64,000 bases of DNA from positions 34,750,501 to 34,814,500 of the forward strand of contig CP136894.1 of NCBI GenBank assembly GCA_034359265.1, in the 5' to 3' direction. Below the pieces are notes generated by a model. The model had not been told where the DNA came from, ran no database searches, and saw nothing but the letters and a program-made list of their open reading frames with translations. The stretch's first letter is position 1. Every line of letters starts with the position of its first letter. The DNA comes from Canna indica. Taxonomy: Eukaryota > Streptophyta > Magnoliopsida > Zingiberales > Cannaceae. The position numbers and the translations under genes are program-made. This document shows positions 11,640-22,844 of this stretch, one piece after another.

Positions 11640-12880
11640 CTCCTCTTTGGACAACGAAGAAGTATCATGTTGTCCTTTGTCTCGTGATCTGTCTTCAACA
11701 TCTAATTAGTCTTTAAAATCGATACACATTTCAATTGTTTTTTGGCTCATTCAGCTCTTTTCATTTAGAATTGTATTTCGTGCACTAAAACAAGACTCGA
11801 AGGCCATTGTAAAATTGGTATTATTTAATTTTTCATCTAAATGGTCGTGTTCAAGTAGAAAAGCTAATTCATTTAAATTACTAGATGTAGATTTTGATAT
11901 ATTTTTTTTATCTTATGAGAATATTGCGGAACAAGAATACTTCTACCATAAGAGAGTGATGTAGATGAGGAAGATGTTGATTTGTGTACTACGAAATTGT
12001 GATTCATAAAAAAATATACATAGAAGAAAATAAATTCGAGATTTCATATTTCTTTTCTTCAACCTTTATATGTAATTGCATATTATTATAATAATTATCT
12101 AATAATATATTTAAATTATTTAATTTCATTTTAGGGTCTATACATATTGTTAAACAAAATAAAACAAATAAATCTAATCAATATTTTTTAAATTTACTCT
12201 TTATTAAAGAAATTATTTCTACAAACAAGGGATGATTTCTATGTGAAGAAAATATTTCATTAGTATTAACTATATGTAAAAGATACTAGTGGGATAGTAG
12301 ACACCAAAAAGTTCTTGGTAGTTTTATTAAAACAATCTGAAATTTTAGTAAAATGCTCGGCAACATTTTGACACATTTTCACAAATTGTCTGGCTGGACA
12401 CATTTTGATTGTAAAAGAGTATTAAGTATATCCTTATATGACATAATAGATTCATGCATATAACAGGTTGAATTCCATGTAGTAATATCAATAAATTTTT
12501 TAAATGGTTCATTAAAGATTGACATAATTTTTCAGAATATTGTGTTCTTGTTTTTAAACAATGCATATCTAATAATATCAACAAAAATGAAATAATTTAC
12601 CATCAAATACAGGATTAAGTAATTGTTTAAGAGAAGGAAAAGCAAAATTATTATTACTAGTGTTATCAAAACTAATTGAAAAATGTTTATGATTTATGTC
12701 ATAAAATGGTAATAGTTAGTAGAAAAAATATCAACGAAATTGTGTGTATATTCAAAAGTTCAAAATAATTATTCTTTTTTGCAATTTTTTTTATCAATCC
12801 AATGTGTAGTAATACAAATGCAAAAATTAGTAGTATGTTGATTAGACCAAACATCAAGTGTTAAAGAAATTCTTTTTTGC
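11640..12880 (-). pseudogene. hAT (BED-type) transposase remnant
   Basis: Reading the minus strand from about 12880 downward and allowing several frame changes, I see family landmarks in order. First comes SLTLDVWSNQ with a THWID segment (catalytic-core region). Then a TTWNSTCYM segment like the conserved TRWNST motif, and a CIDPKMKLN segment like the DPR.K motif. At the C-terminus an ELAFLLEH piece followed by FESCFSARNTI resembles the hATC dimerisation domain. Numerous stops and frameshifts show long decay. Known hAT transposases are about 600-800 residues; here only the second half is recognisable. It sits in a host intron, antisense to the host gene. Confidence 0.7.
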
Positions 12881-13120
12881 ATTGGACTATTTTAACAGTG
12901 CCATCCCCCATTTTATCAAAAAAATCTCAAACTGCACTTATTTTTCTGAGAGCAACGTTGTTGTATATTGACTTAAATGGAACACTTCTGTTGCCTTGAA
13001 GCTGTCTTCCAGAAGGAAACCTTGCCGATGTATTGATAGGGTTTTGTTCTTGCAATTTCTGATCTCTTACTTTCTGGGATTGCTTAATGGACTAAGTTGT
13101 CAATTATACTCTTTTTGCAG

Positions 13121-13161
13121 AATCTATGTCATGAAGATGCATATATGCCATGGAAAAAAGG
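13121..13161 (+). CDS. Host gene small exon
   Basis: A 41-bp exon preceded by a good pyrimidine tract and acceptor (CTTTTTGCAG, ending 13120). It starts in phase 0, so it joins the exon ending at 9566 in frame, giving FFFWLQ followed by NLCHEDAYMPWKK. The likely donor is GTGATC at 13162, a weak match; without splicing the frame meets TGA immediately. It would end in phase 2, whereas the next exon I can identify (53609) reads in phase 0. A further exon of length 1 mod 3 must therefore exist, or this donor choice is wrong. The small size makes the call less certain than its neighbours. Confidence 0.55.
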
Positions 13162-13871
13162 GTGATCATAAGAAGTCTTCGGTATCCAATTAGAATTTTG
13201 GTTTTTTGTTAACTTGACGACAGAATTATCAGGGTCATGGCTTTTGTAATTGGTAGGCTTCAGATATTTTCTAGCAACCCCTTTGTTGTCATTGGTGCTA
13301 GATGTTGACTACAGTTTTGCTATCTAAATATGTTACCACTGTAGCTCGCCATTTTCTCAAGTTTTTGCTCATAGTTCTCCAGTAAAAAGGATATAACAAG
13401 AACCAAACATTGTCCCATCGTAATCACATTATTCATGATGTCCCTCATTGCCATATATGGAAGATTTTTTTCCATAAATTTGTTACCCCTACATCAGCAA
13501 TTAACGACATATCTTAAACTTTGTCTAACATTGGCAAAGTTTAATTATGTTCCACCAAATTTCCCGATTACTTTCTGACATTCTAAGCAAAATACCATTT
13601 CGTCGTGTCAAAATTCCTCCCGCTAACTAGTTGAATCCATTGACTTGATCTGGTTATAACATCTCCCATGAGTAGCATTATATTTGGCAAATTAACTTTC
13701 AATGGAGAGGTTAAAGAAGCAGCAGTCCAGAATCCATTTGATATTTCTGATGCTATCTCCATTAAATTTGTTGGAAGCAACTAACCATCTATGTTATAAT
13801 ACGTACTCGAACTAAGAGGCAGCCACACCCTTTACTCACTCAAGATTGTCCAATGCGAGGTTGAAGATATA
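13162..13871. other. Host intron, no supported gene
   Basis: Start of the very long intron region. A 65-codon minus-strand open stretch at 13583-13780 has a natural-looking amino-acid mix but no motif I know; it may be a decayed gene fragment. Confidence 0.4.
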
Positions 13872-15141
13872 GGGCCCGTTTGGTTCGCAAACTGCTCGTC
13901 ACAGGACACCAGACAGGGACAAGGACAGGACATCAGGTGTCCTGGAACAGTAGCTATATCGTGTTTGTTTCGTCAAGAACAGGACACGATATTCCGTCAT
14001 GTCCTGCGTTTGTTTTGCTATAACAAAGTATTGTACATGATAAAATGACTAAAATACCCTTGTAAATTAGTCTTAAAACTGATTAATACGTAAAAAAAAT
14101 CTTAATATATAGTATCAAATATTTTTCAACTAATATATAGTTTAACTAATAAGTTTTCAACTAACCTAAAAGTATAATAATAGGATAATACCGAAAAATA
14201 TAAAAATCATACCAAACGATCTCCAATCTGAAATCTGACACCACCATCGCGTTCAGCACGTGAAAATTTACAACTTTGGTATTCACCTCGACTCGATCCG
14301 ACGATTCTACGATCAACTACAAAAATACTTTAATAATTCATAAATCAACCCAATTTCATATGATACAGCTCTATTCTCTAAACACTATTCATATCCCACC
14401 CACTCGTCTCCCTCTCCCCTCACCCCTCGCGCTGCCCCTTGCCCTTGCGCCCGACGCCACCTCCCTGCTCCGCTCGAACCCATGCCGGTCGGCCCTCCCG
14501 GCCGCCGACGATCACCCCGGCGGTGACGTCGCCTCTCCCGCAACTCCCGACGCCGATGGGACGCCCTCTCTCTCTCTTTCTCTCTCTCTCCTCCCGATCT
14601 CCCTCTTCACCCCTCACCCCACCTACAGCTCGCCGCCCCCTCCTCTTTCGGCCAGCCACCTAATCGTCGCCGATCGACGACTCCACAGCCCCGCCCCGCC
14701 CTCTCCTTGACCCTTCGGCCTCGCCCAGTCCCATGACCGACCGAGCGAAGGCCCGAATAGCCCGCCAGCAGCGTTCGGCTGCCCGGTGCCGCCATGGCTG
14801 CGCGTGGCAGCCCTCCGGCTGGCTGGCCTCGACGTGGCAGTCCGCAGCCACTACACGCGGCCGCTGCGTGCGACATCCGGCACCGGCACCGGAGGAGGAG
14901 AGGGTGGTGCGGGAGGCATGGTGAGAGGCGAGAGCAGCGGGCGAGGGCATAGAGGTATTTTTGCATCAATGTCCTTCGCCCTGTTTTGATGTACCAAGAA
15001 TTTTCTCGGTACACCAAAAGGGTCCAAAATCCTGTCCCGAACAGAAATTAAAATTCAGTCTCCTATTTTTTGCAAAACAAACGGGGGACAAGAGCCAAAA
15101 TCCAGTCCAGTCTCCCATTTTTTAACGAAACAAACGGGCCC
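13872..15141. mobile_element. TIR element with GGGCCCGTTTG ends
   Basis: 1.27-kb element with inverted ends GGGCCCGTTTGGTTCG and the complement GGGCCCGTTTGTTTCG, and a 3-bp duplication ATA (13869-13871 and 15142-15144). A 3-bp duplication with GGGCC ends suggests a PIF/Harbinger (Tourist-like) MITE, although ATA is not the usual TWA target, so the superfamily is uncertain. The middle (about 14215-14540) is a piece of Gypsy LTR. The long GC-rich frames at 14400-15017 on both strands are not convincing genes. Confidence 0.7.
14215..14540 (-). repeat. Gypsy LTR fragment inside the TIR element
   Basis: Closely parallels 55165-55460 and 62665-62960 of the Gypsy LTRs: shared CACCACCATCGCGTTCAGC, TTTGGTATTCACCTC and a CTCCCTGCTCCGCTC-like tract in the same order. 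Same orientation as the Gypsy element downstream. Either an LTR piece was inserted here and mostly lost, or the TIR element captured it. Confidence 0.75.
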
Positions 15142-16724
15142 ATAAGGCTGAAACAACGGTTTCCTATCTTATACCATTTTTGTGCTTGAAGCATCACGTA
15201 CATAAGATGGAAGATTAAGTAGAATGAAGGTTAATTTAGTTTCACCTGCACATTTTACTTGGAAAATCACAAGCCACCAGCATATTAATTATGAAATCTT
15301 TGTTGAGATTTTTTGAAAGTCTTTTCCAAGTGTGATAAAGAGTGTAGCTTTATCATGATCATAGCTTCCTTCCGATCTATATATTAATCAAGAGATTTAG
15401 CCAACATCATTAGCAATCAAGAGTCAAACACACTTTTCTAATTGGAGGGGACTGAACGGAGATTCTACCGTATCAAATCTAGAACCTTATTTTTTCCCCA
15501 AAATTTATGTTAATTTTTGATATATGTATAAGATTAAACCATCGATCATGCTAATCAAATTATTTATTTATAGTATTTGTTATAATGAAAATGAAAAAAT
15601 ATTATTCAAAATAAAAACATCAAAGATGAAAGGAATAATGCCCTAAATTTGTAATGGATATATAACAAATTGGAACCGATTAGCCGGTTAACCGAATTGC
15701 AAAATCTGCTTTCAGATAGTGAATTTTCGGTTTAGTTTCGATTTTGATTAGTAAAATTCAAAAGCCGATTTAAATCAGTTCGGTTTTGATTATCGGATCG
15801 CAGATAATCAGTAACCGGAACTAGTTATAAGTTTCGATTTCGGTTTCGATTACCGATTATCCGTAATAATCGGTAACCGAAACCGTTAGTTATAATTATA
15901 ATTACTTTGTATATATAAACTAATAGATTAAAATTCGAAATCCATTACCACTTACCCACTTACCCGTTTACCCTTATATATATAACCTAAATTCTAACCC
16001 TAACTCCCTAAGTCCCCCCATTTGGCGCCGACTCCCCAGTCCATCTCCCCCATTTGGCGCTTGTGGACGATCGCTGCAGCTCCCTTTGCCACAGTCCCTT
16101 ACGATTTGCCTCGGTCCCTCGCCGCCCCTATCCTTCCTCCGACCACTACTAAAACGTACTTTTTCCTGGCCCAGTGCACTGAAGCCTTGATTTGCTCCCG
16201 AGGGGAGGTATGACTCTTCTCTGACGTCTTTTTATCACTGGTGATGGAGAATTAGAGATTAAGTTAATAATAGTTGGTGTGCAATTTGAACTTTACATCC
16301 TTTCTTGATAGTTTTGCTGATAGTTTTGATCAAGTTATGCTTCAAAATTTCGAAAATAATAGTTAGCGAGATATTTCTTTCAATGTTCTACGATTAATTC
16401 AAAGCCATGCTGCATACTCATGGAAAAATCTATTTTGGTTCCAAATTATAGAACTCATGGCTTAAACTGAGGTTAAATTGCAATTGAAACTTTCCTCCAT
16501 AATTGAAGGCCTAATGTTGTTGATGCTCATCCAATAAACAAACTTCACTTGGATGATGGAAGACTCGACTCTGTTATAACAGACGCATGAAAAATAGAAG
16601 TTAGATGCCGACATGAATTAGAAAATTATACATCCTTGGAGAGTCCTTGTAAAGACAACATGGAGAAAGCCAAACATGAGAGATGAACAAAAGTCATTCA
16701 TTGAAAGATTGAAGGTTTTGATAG
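15142..16724. other. Host intron with CGGTTAACC-type repeat and decayed segments
   Basis: 15655-15900 is another block rich in GGTTAACCG and TTCGGTTTCGG, related to the element at 23460-24026, but I cannot fix its ends. About 16400-16700 translates on the + strand into short natural-looking stretches broken by stops (for example DAHPINKLHLDDGRLDSVI), perhaps a decayed gene fragment; family not recognised. Confidence 0.45.
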
Positions 16725-17053
16725 TGTTAAGAAATTTGTGAGCCTAATTCACTCCAAAAGTTAGCTCAAAAGGAGAGAATTGCCTAAACTATTTAAAGGC
16801 TATCTTGGCCATATTTTTAACGAATATGAGACTTTAACACACCCCCCTCATGCCCAAGATTGGACATCTGGAGCGTGAAATTTTGCAGGACTAGATATCT
16901 GCGGGTGGTACAATATTAACCACATGATAGACTCTGATACCATGTTAAGAAAATATGTGGGCCTAACTCACCCCAAAAGCCAGCTCAAAGGGATAGGATT
17001 GTCTAAACTATTTAAAGACTATCTTGACCATATTTTTAACCAATGTAGGAGAT
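16725..17053 (-). mobile_element. TRIM (terminal-repeat retrotransposon in miniature)
   Basis: Two direct repeats of about 115 bp: 16725-16839, beginning TGTTAAGAAA and ending TTTAACA, and 16943-about 17053, whose end is eroded. Between them, directly before the second repeat, is ACTCTGATACCA (16931-16942), the reverse complement of a primer-binding site for initiator tRNA-Met. The roughly 100-bp interior encodes nothing. A related TRIM lies at 37557-37864. Confidence 0.75.
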
Positions 17054-17105
17054 TGTTTTGCTAATAGTGCATATATATGGTACATGGGGGAATATGTGAG
17101 AATAA

Positions 17106-18091
17106 CACTACTAGAATATTAGCTATCAGCCACGGGGTTCACCGACAGCTGTCTGAGCCGTCAGAACAATTCACAGCTTTTCGACGACCGCAACGGCCTT
17201 GGCTGATGTAACCAAATCAACTGCGGCTCGCATACGATTGCCCAAGGCCGTTTCTCATAGCTGATGGCGCGCACGAGACGCGAAATGAAATAACATAGTA
17301 GTGACGGCTTAGCGGGGGTCAAAGGACCGTTGATGATATAAGTAAGTAATTAGCCATGGCTAGCAGCGACCGCTGCTTATTAATTGATGGCACGAACGCG
17401 GCGTGAAAATAAAAAAACACATCACCGACGGCTTAGAGAGGGCTACGTAGCCGTCAGTGATATAATTAGTAGTTGTCCACAGGTTATCGATGGCTGACGG
17501 GCCGTCGGTGATAAACTTTTTTATTTGCGTTCACGCCCGACCCTTACTCTTTCCCCCGCTCTATTCTCTCTCCGTTGCCGACCGAGTTGTCGCCGCCGCC
17601 GATCGTTTCCTCGGCACTGACTATGTGCGTCATCGATGTCGCCTTCTCGCCGTCGAGTTCGCCATCGAGCCATCGTTGAAGGAGACGCCGCCCTCGCCCT
17701 CACCGATCGAGCCCCAATCTCCACGCACCACGCGTCGGCTTCAATCTCCTCGCCGCCTTCTCCCATGTGATCTCTTCCTCCCCTCTCCGGTCGGTGCCGA
17801 CCAAAACCCTAGGGTTTCGACTAGCGCCGACATTAGTTAATTGTTTTCTTAATTAGATTAATTAAATTTAATTAATTAGGGTTATTTGTTAATTAGATTT
17901 AATTAGGGTTAATTAGTTTTTGCTGTTAGATTAAATTAAATTAGGGTTAATTAGTTTTTTTTGCTGTTAGATTAAATTTAGGTTAGTTTTAATGTTAGGG
18001 TTAATTTTAGTTGGGTGTAATTATAATTTTATAATCGTCAATTTTGGACTCGCGCGCGCCGAAATCGTCCACTTTGGACTCGCACGAAATT
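17106..18091 (+). mobile_element. CACTA element A, 3'-truncated
   Basis: Starts with the CACTA-type terminus CACTACTAGAA, followed by a subterminal region in which GCCGTCAGTGAT-like motifs recur in both orientations (17140-17520). A GC-rich stretch and then an AT-rich stretch lead to GCGCGCGCCGAAATCGTCC (about 18050-18085). That sequence matches, in reverse, the GC-rich minisatellite upstream of the transposase in CACTA D. The element therefore represents the transposase-side end of a related family, broken where the SIRE-type LTR begins. No transposase is left. Confidence 0.65.
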
Positions 18092-19080
18092 GTCTGTTGT
18101 GTGAAATTCGACACTAGAAGGGAGGGGGGTTGAATAGTGTTTGTCCCATTTCTCTATATTTTCTTCTTACTCAATTTTAGCTTCACTTAATGCAATTATT
18201 TCTTAATGGTGAATATGATCAAATATAAATAGCAATGATAAACAAGCAAATAAGCAATGCAAACAAGAGTAATTATAGTGGTTCGGCCAACTGTCTACTC
18301 CACTACCTTAGCTCATCACCAAGGATTTCTAACCACTACTTTATAGAATCTATGTTTCCCTTTGAATACAATGAGGACACCCTTCTCACCACTCTGAGAA
18401 CATCTCAATCCTATTCATCTAGGCAAAACACAATCCTATAAAGTCACCCTAAGTGTTTCCTAGCACACCTAGCAGCTATCTCAGTTAGAGACACTACTAG
18501 AAAAATGGGCATCAGCAACGGCCGAGCCATTGCAATGGAGCCGTGGTAGAAAGTCGCGTTGCTGATAACTTAGCAACGGATCAGCAACGGCTGCTCGGGC
18601 CGTTGCTAACAATATTATCAGCAACGGTTTGCCACGGACCCGGAGCCGTTGCTGATAACATTAATAGCAACGGCTGCTGAGTCCGTAGCAACGCCGTTAG
18701 TAAAATCCTGTCGCTAAGCCGTTGCTGTAGGTCATCAGCAATGGCTTTCGATACACTTTTAGCAACGGCTTTCCCACGGACGACCGTGGGAAACCGTTGC
18801 TGATGATGTGAACCTGGTAATGAAAAAATTTACAATTTAAAATTTCCATTGATACATTGATACATTATCTGATACATAACTCACACACCCATACACTCAT
18901 ACACACATTCATTCACACATCACAAATACACCAAGATATACATCAAAACAATTATATTTATATTGATAATTATCCACAATAGTATAAAAACTATTCAAAT
19001 GCAAAATTGAAGTATCAATATCCAAACAAAATAAATTTAACAAGTCCAATATCTCAGTAACAAAGTCAATATAAAAAATC

Positions 19081-20606
19081 TCACGATGACGATGGAGGAT
19101 GGTCTGGATCATATGGCGGGGTCTGGAGTGCTTGAGTGTACACCGGCGTGGACTGACTCGAGGACGATGGATTAGATGATGCCGAAGAGATGCTTGCTTC
19201 GGGATGACCTGACATGTTGCGTAGCATAGCTTGTATATCCGTCATCATCTGACTCTGGCGCTCCATTATCTCAGTCTGACGCGCGACCGTGTCCTCTAGA
19301 GTCCTTATTCTGCTACTATAATCATAACTGGATCTAGAGATGGACGACCGCTCACCAACGATCGGAGGGGTCGGTGCCCCAAGTGGCCCTAGTACGGCTC
19401 GCGCATGACCACTATCTGCGAAGCCATATACGCGGCCATGGTCCCAGCCACCTGCGGCCTCGACCCACGTTGCTGCGTCAAAGTCCTCGGGGGTACCCCC
19501 GCGCTGCACCACCGTCTGGCTGTAGGTCTCCTACTCGAGTTTGATTTTTTGTTTAATATTTAAAATAAAACTTAAATTATAAATATATAATGAATAATTT
19601 AAACAAATATATAGTTACCATAATGTATGCAGCGCGGTTGTCGATGTACTCCCCTGTCCCATGTGCTCGACGGTGAGTCCGCTCAAACACCGCCATCGGG
19701 GAGGGTCGCTGGACAGTCCCGTCATCCGACACCGTCATCTATATTTACAAAAAAAATACATTAATTAGTACACATAGTAACAAATAAAATATATAATTAA
19801 AAGGTATACTTACCATACGGTTCGCGTGCACTGCAAATGCAACAGAGCCGCCAGTGTGACGCGCTGCTCCCCCCGACATGCGATTTCTAGCCGCATTTCG
19901 ATAAACCTCCTGCCATCGATCCGTCGACCATATTCCCACGAGCTGGTCCCATATATCCGGAGTAATCCAATCGGGGCCGTATCCCCGAGTCTCCGCGATG
20001 TTAGTGGTCCCAGCTCGGGCCATATATCGCCTGGGACCGAGCCTGCCCCAGTTGCCCGTTGTACCTTGCCCGGGAAATAGCCTCCGAAGCAGCGTAAATG
20101 AAGGGCCTTTGGTCCTCGGCCCATGTATAGCGAGCCTGCAAAATAATAATATCAGTACCAATATTAATCATCATGCATGTAAAAAAAATAATAATACGTG
20201 CCTCAAACTCACGCCATAACATATCGACGTGCTCGCTAGGCACGTGAGACCACGTAGGCCATGCCCCGTGCATGTATCGTCGAATAGTAGAAGAAATGCT
20301 CCTCGGCACTTCTTCTTGCTCGAACCTGCACAATAAAAATAAATTTTAATATTATATTATGATATAATGAATTTGTAATGATTCATAATTCATGATATAT
20401 TACCGCTCCCCAATCACGCTAATCAATCTACGTGACTCTGTGGCTGGTGGAGGCTGCCACCTGTTCGGCCCGCGTGGCCGCCTGCGTCTGGATGTACTAG
20501 CCTCGGCAGTATCATCGGCATGAGAATCAGTATCATGAGTAAGTGTAGGAGTCTCACCGATTGGAGACTTCGAAGCTCTCCTGCGACGATAACCACGACC
20601 AGACAT
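19081..20606 (-). pseudogene. CACTA second gene (TNPA-like, Transposase_24 type), copy B
   Basis: Five exons on the minus strand, all with visible borders: from 20606 (MSGRGYRRRR, basic and Ser-rich, ending at 20403 before GTAATA); from 20333; from about 20140 (ARYTWAEDQRPFIY); from about 19740; and from about 19530 to the stop at 19081-19083 (Gln-rich segment with ARQTEIMERQSQMM, likely a short coiled coil). Order and composition match the plant En/Spm TNPA/Transposase_24 class, which binds subterminal repeats. The intron after the second exon has a GC rather than GT donor. The frame is intact in this copy, but the host element is truncated, so I call it a pseudogene. Confidence 0.65.
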
Positions 20607-20681
20607 ATCTGTCGAATAGACATATAATCAGATTATTGTATAAATAGTAGAGATATATTTAATAAAATATATACTTTATAA

Positions 20682-21279
20682 TTATTCCTCATCATCTGAA
20701 TAATAGTCTTCGAATTCTTCCTCTTCTTCCTCTTCTTCATCTTCTTCATCTCCAGTTTCCTCAATTTCATGATCGTCATCATCAGCATATTCAACTTCTA
20801 ATTGAATTGACGTTGTGTCTGCATCCTCGAGTATTGGAATAATACGATCTACAGCAGGAGGATCATCTTCTTGATAGAAACCATGTGTCATATCAGGTAT
20901 CAGCTCATTTTCTCCTACTATCGGATCAATTTTTCCTCTACCTTTTGTCTTACAGACTACACGCCAATCTGCTCTATCTTTATTTCGAGCCGGATACTTC
21001 GCGTAATATATTTGTTCGGCTTGTGATGCCAATATAAAAGGCTCATTTGCTGCCAATTTAGATTTGTAATTAACCTCAACAAGTTTGTATTTTGGATGAA
21101 CTTTCATGCCCCTTTTTGTTGTATCGAACCAATGACATCTAAATAGAATAACTGATTTCAAGCCGAAGTAGTGCAACTCTATCACTTCTTCCACCAGTCC
21201 ATAAAAATCCATATCACATTCAACATAGGTTGTCCCTTTCACACAGACCCCAGCATTCATCGTCTTCTTTGTAAATGAA
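20682..21279 (-). pseudogene. CACTA transposase C-terminal fragment (DUF4216), copy B
   Basis: Open for 192 codons from 21260 to 20682. It matches the C-terminus of the transposase of CACTA D almost residue for residue. It carries the DUF4216-type core (ECDMDFYGLVEEVIELHYFG, then LFRCHWFDT) and an acidic tail with runs of Glu. The Transposase_21 core is missing because the element breaks off at 21279. Confidence 0.8.
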
Positions 21280-21604
21280 CAAGTTTACAATAAATGTCAA
21301 ATACAAAGGAAAGAGCTTTAAGAATTTAAAATGAACCAAGGCTCCTTTCCACCACCTTCACGTGTCTAACTTGCAAGAAGATGACTCTTTGAATTGCAAC
21401 TAGATTGAAGAAGAAAGGAATCAACGCCTAAAGTGAGTTGTCGACGGAAGCAGAGGGCGCGTGCAGCAGTTCGCTCTTTTGAAGGTTTAAGAAACTTCTT
21501 TAATTGCTCAATAAAAGTTCTAAGAAGAAATAAAGAAGTTAGGTGAGGGGTATTTATAACCCCTCACTCGAACGGCCCGTTCAACGGTTAAAAAAATAGT
21601 TGTT

Positions 21605-21968
21605 GAAGCTATTCGGTCGCTGGCCGATCGATCGGTCTGTCGATCGACTGATCGACTGCCAATGCGACCACTGGCTATATGAGAGAGCTCGATCGATCGA
21701 CGGGTCGATCGACTGACAGAAAAGTGCCGATCCCACATTCGATCGACCAGTCGGTCGACCGAATCACTGGAGCCAGGGTCGCGCGACAGGCTATCTCCAA
21801 TACGATCGATCGCTAAACATTCTGCCAAGATTTTGCCCCAGTCGGTCGATTGATCGGTCGACCGACGCAGCCTTGAATGGCTACTGCTAGATTTTACCAT
21901 CATTTAGTCGACTGAACGACTGCTCAGCAGAATGCTGCCTTGTTCGATCGACCGATCAGTCGATTGAA
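21605..21968. repeat. CGATCGA-rich palindromic cluster in the SIRE LTR
   Basis: Very dense in self-complementary GATCGATC, CGATCGAC and GGTCGATC words, separated by short unique spacers. The 127-codon minus-strand frame across it (rich in Arg, Ser, Asp) reflects this composition and is not a gene. Confidence 0.8.
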
Positions 21969-22844
21969 CTCAGGTTGAGGCTGACTTCTTCATGGATTTT
22001 TACATGTCTTTTTTTATGGGTTTAGTTACCAAGTTTCAACTTGAATAACTTTACGAATTTGGCTTGGGATACACTTATCCTAGGGGTATATCACATGAAT
22101 TCTACTTGATCTAAGCCCGAGCCTTTTTTCGACATTTTCTTCTTTCGTTTCTTTGACGACCTTTTCTTTCGTCTCGTTTGAACGAACTTGGCATGCTTAT
22201 CTCAACTTCAACCTGAACTCAAAACTTCATGCTTGGATTAAATACATGTTTGTTATCATCAAAATAAAGATCGAGGCTTAAGAGAGACCCTTAAGCCAAC
22301 AATCTCCTCCTTTTTGATGATGACAAACATAACATTAAATTTTTAGAAAGCATAAGTGTTTGTGAGTTTGAGTTAAGGCATTCATGAGTTAGGGCATTCA
22401 AGATATGTAACTTAGCATATGTATTCAACTACTTATGACTCAACATATGCTCCTCCTATCAATGTGCATATTCAAATACTTATAACTCATCATATGCTCC
22501 CCCTATCATTGTGCATATCATTTTTAACTTCCCCTTAACTATAAAACTCACCATAACTACATGCATCGTGAAAACCAAGTGTGATCTTACTTTTTTCTCC
22601 CCCTTTTGACATCAATAAAAAAGGGTAAGAATTAAGGTACAATTAATGAGTGTAATCATAAATACCAAGAAAGCCACAAAAACCAAGTATCATCTACCAC
22701 TGTAGTCTTTCCCATTAATATAAGCCTATAGAAGGCAAACACCAATAGGTCGCAAAGCCCCACTACAGAGCAAATACATAAGTGTGATGATACTGTATTG
22801 AATGCAATTTTTGAAAAACATATACATTTTAAAGAAAAAACATT

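Larger units (their letters stand above)
18492..21279 (+). mobile_element. CACTA element B, truncated
   Basis: Begins CACTACTAGAAAAATGGGCA and has the same subterminal CAGCAACGGC repeats as CACTA C and D. It holds the whole second gene and the C-terminal part of the transposase gene, then stops matching D abruptly at about 21279 and SIRE LTR sequence resumes. The half with the transposase core and the other terminus is deleted, so no target duplication can be checked. Confidence 0.85.
18092..22301 (-). repeat. 3' LTR of the SIRE-type Copia, interrupted
   Basis: The right border (plus-strand view) is GCCAACA at 22295-22301. The left border is about 18092, just before GTGAAATTCGACACTAG. The LTR itself is about 1.4 kb once the nested CACTA B (18492-21279) is subtracted. 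No second copy is present in the window, so borders rest on the polypurine tract and terminal TG/CA only. Confidence 0.55.

Noticed and set aside
14276..15017. Several overlapping open frames of 60-144 codons on both strands
   Set aside because: Caused by high GC content and LTR-like sequence inside a TIR element. They mirror each other across strands and show no family motif.
21520..21903. 127-codon minus-strand frame rich in Arg/Ser/Asp
   Set aside because: Entirely explained by the CGATCGA repeat words in the LTR.
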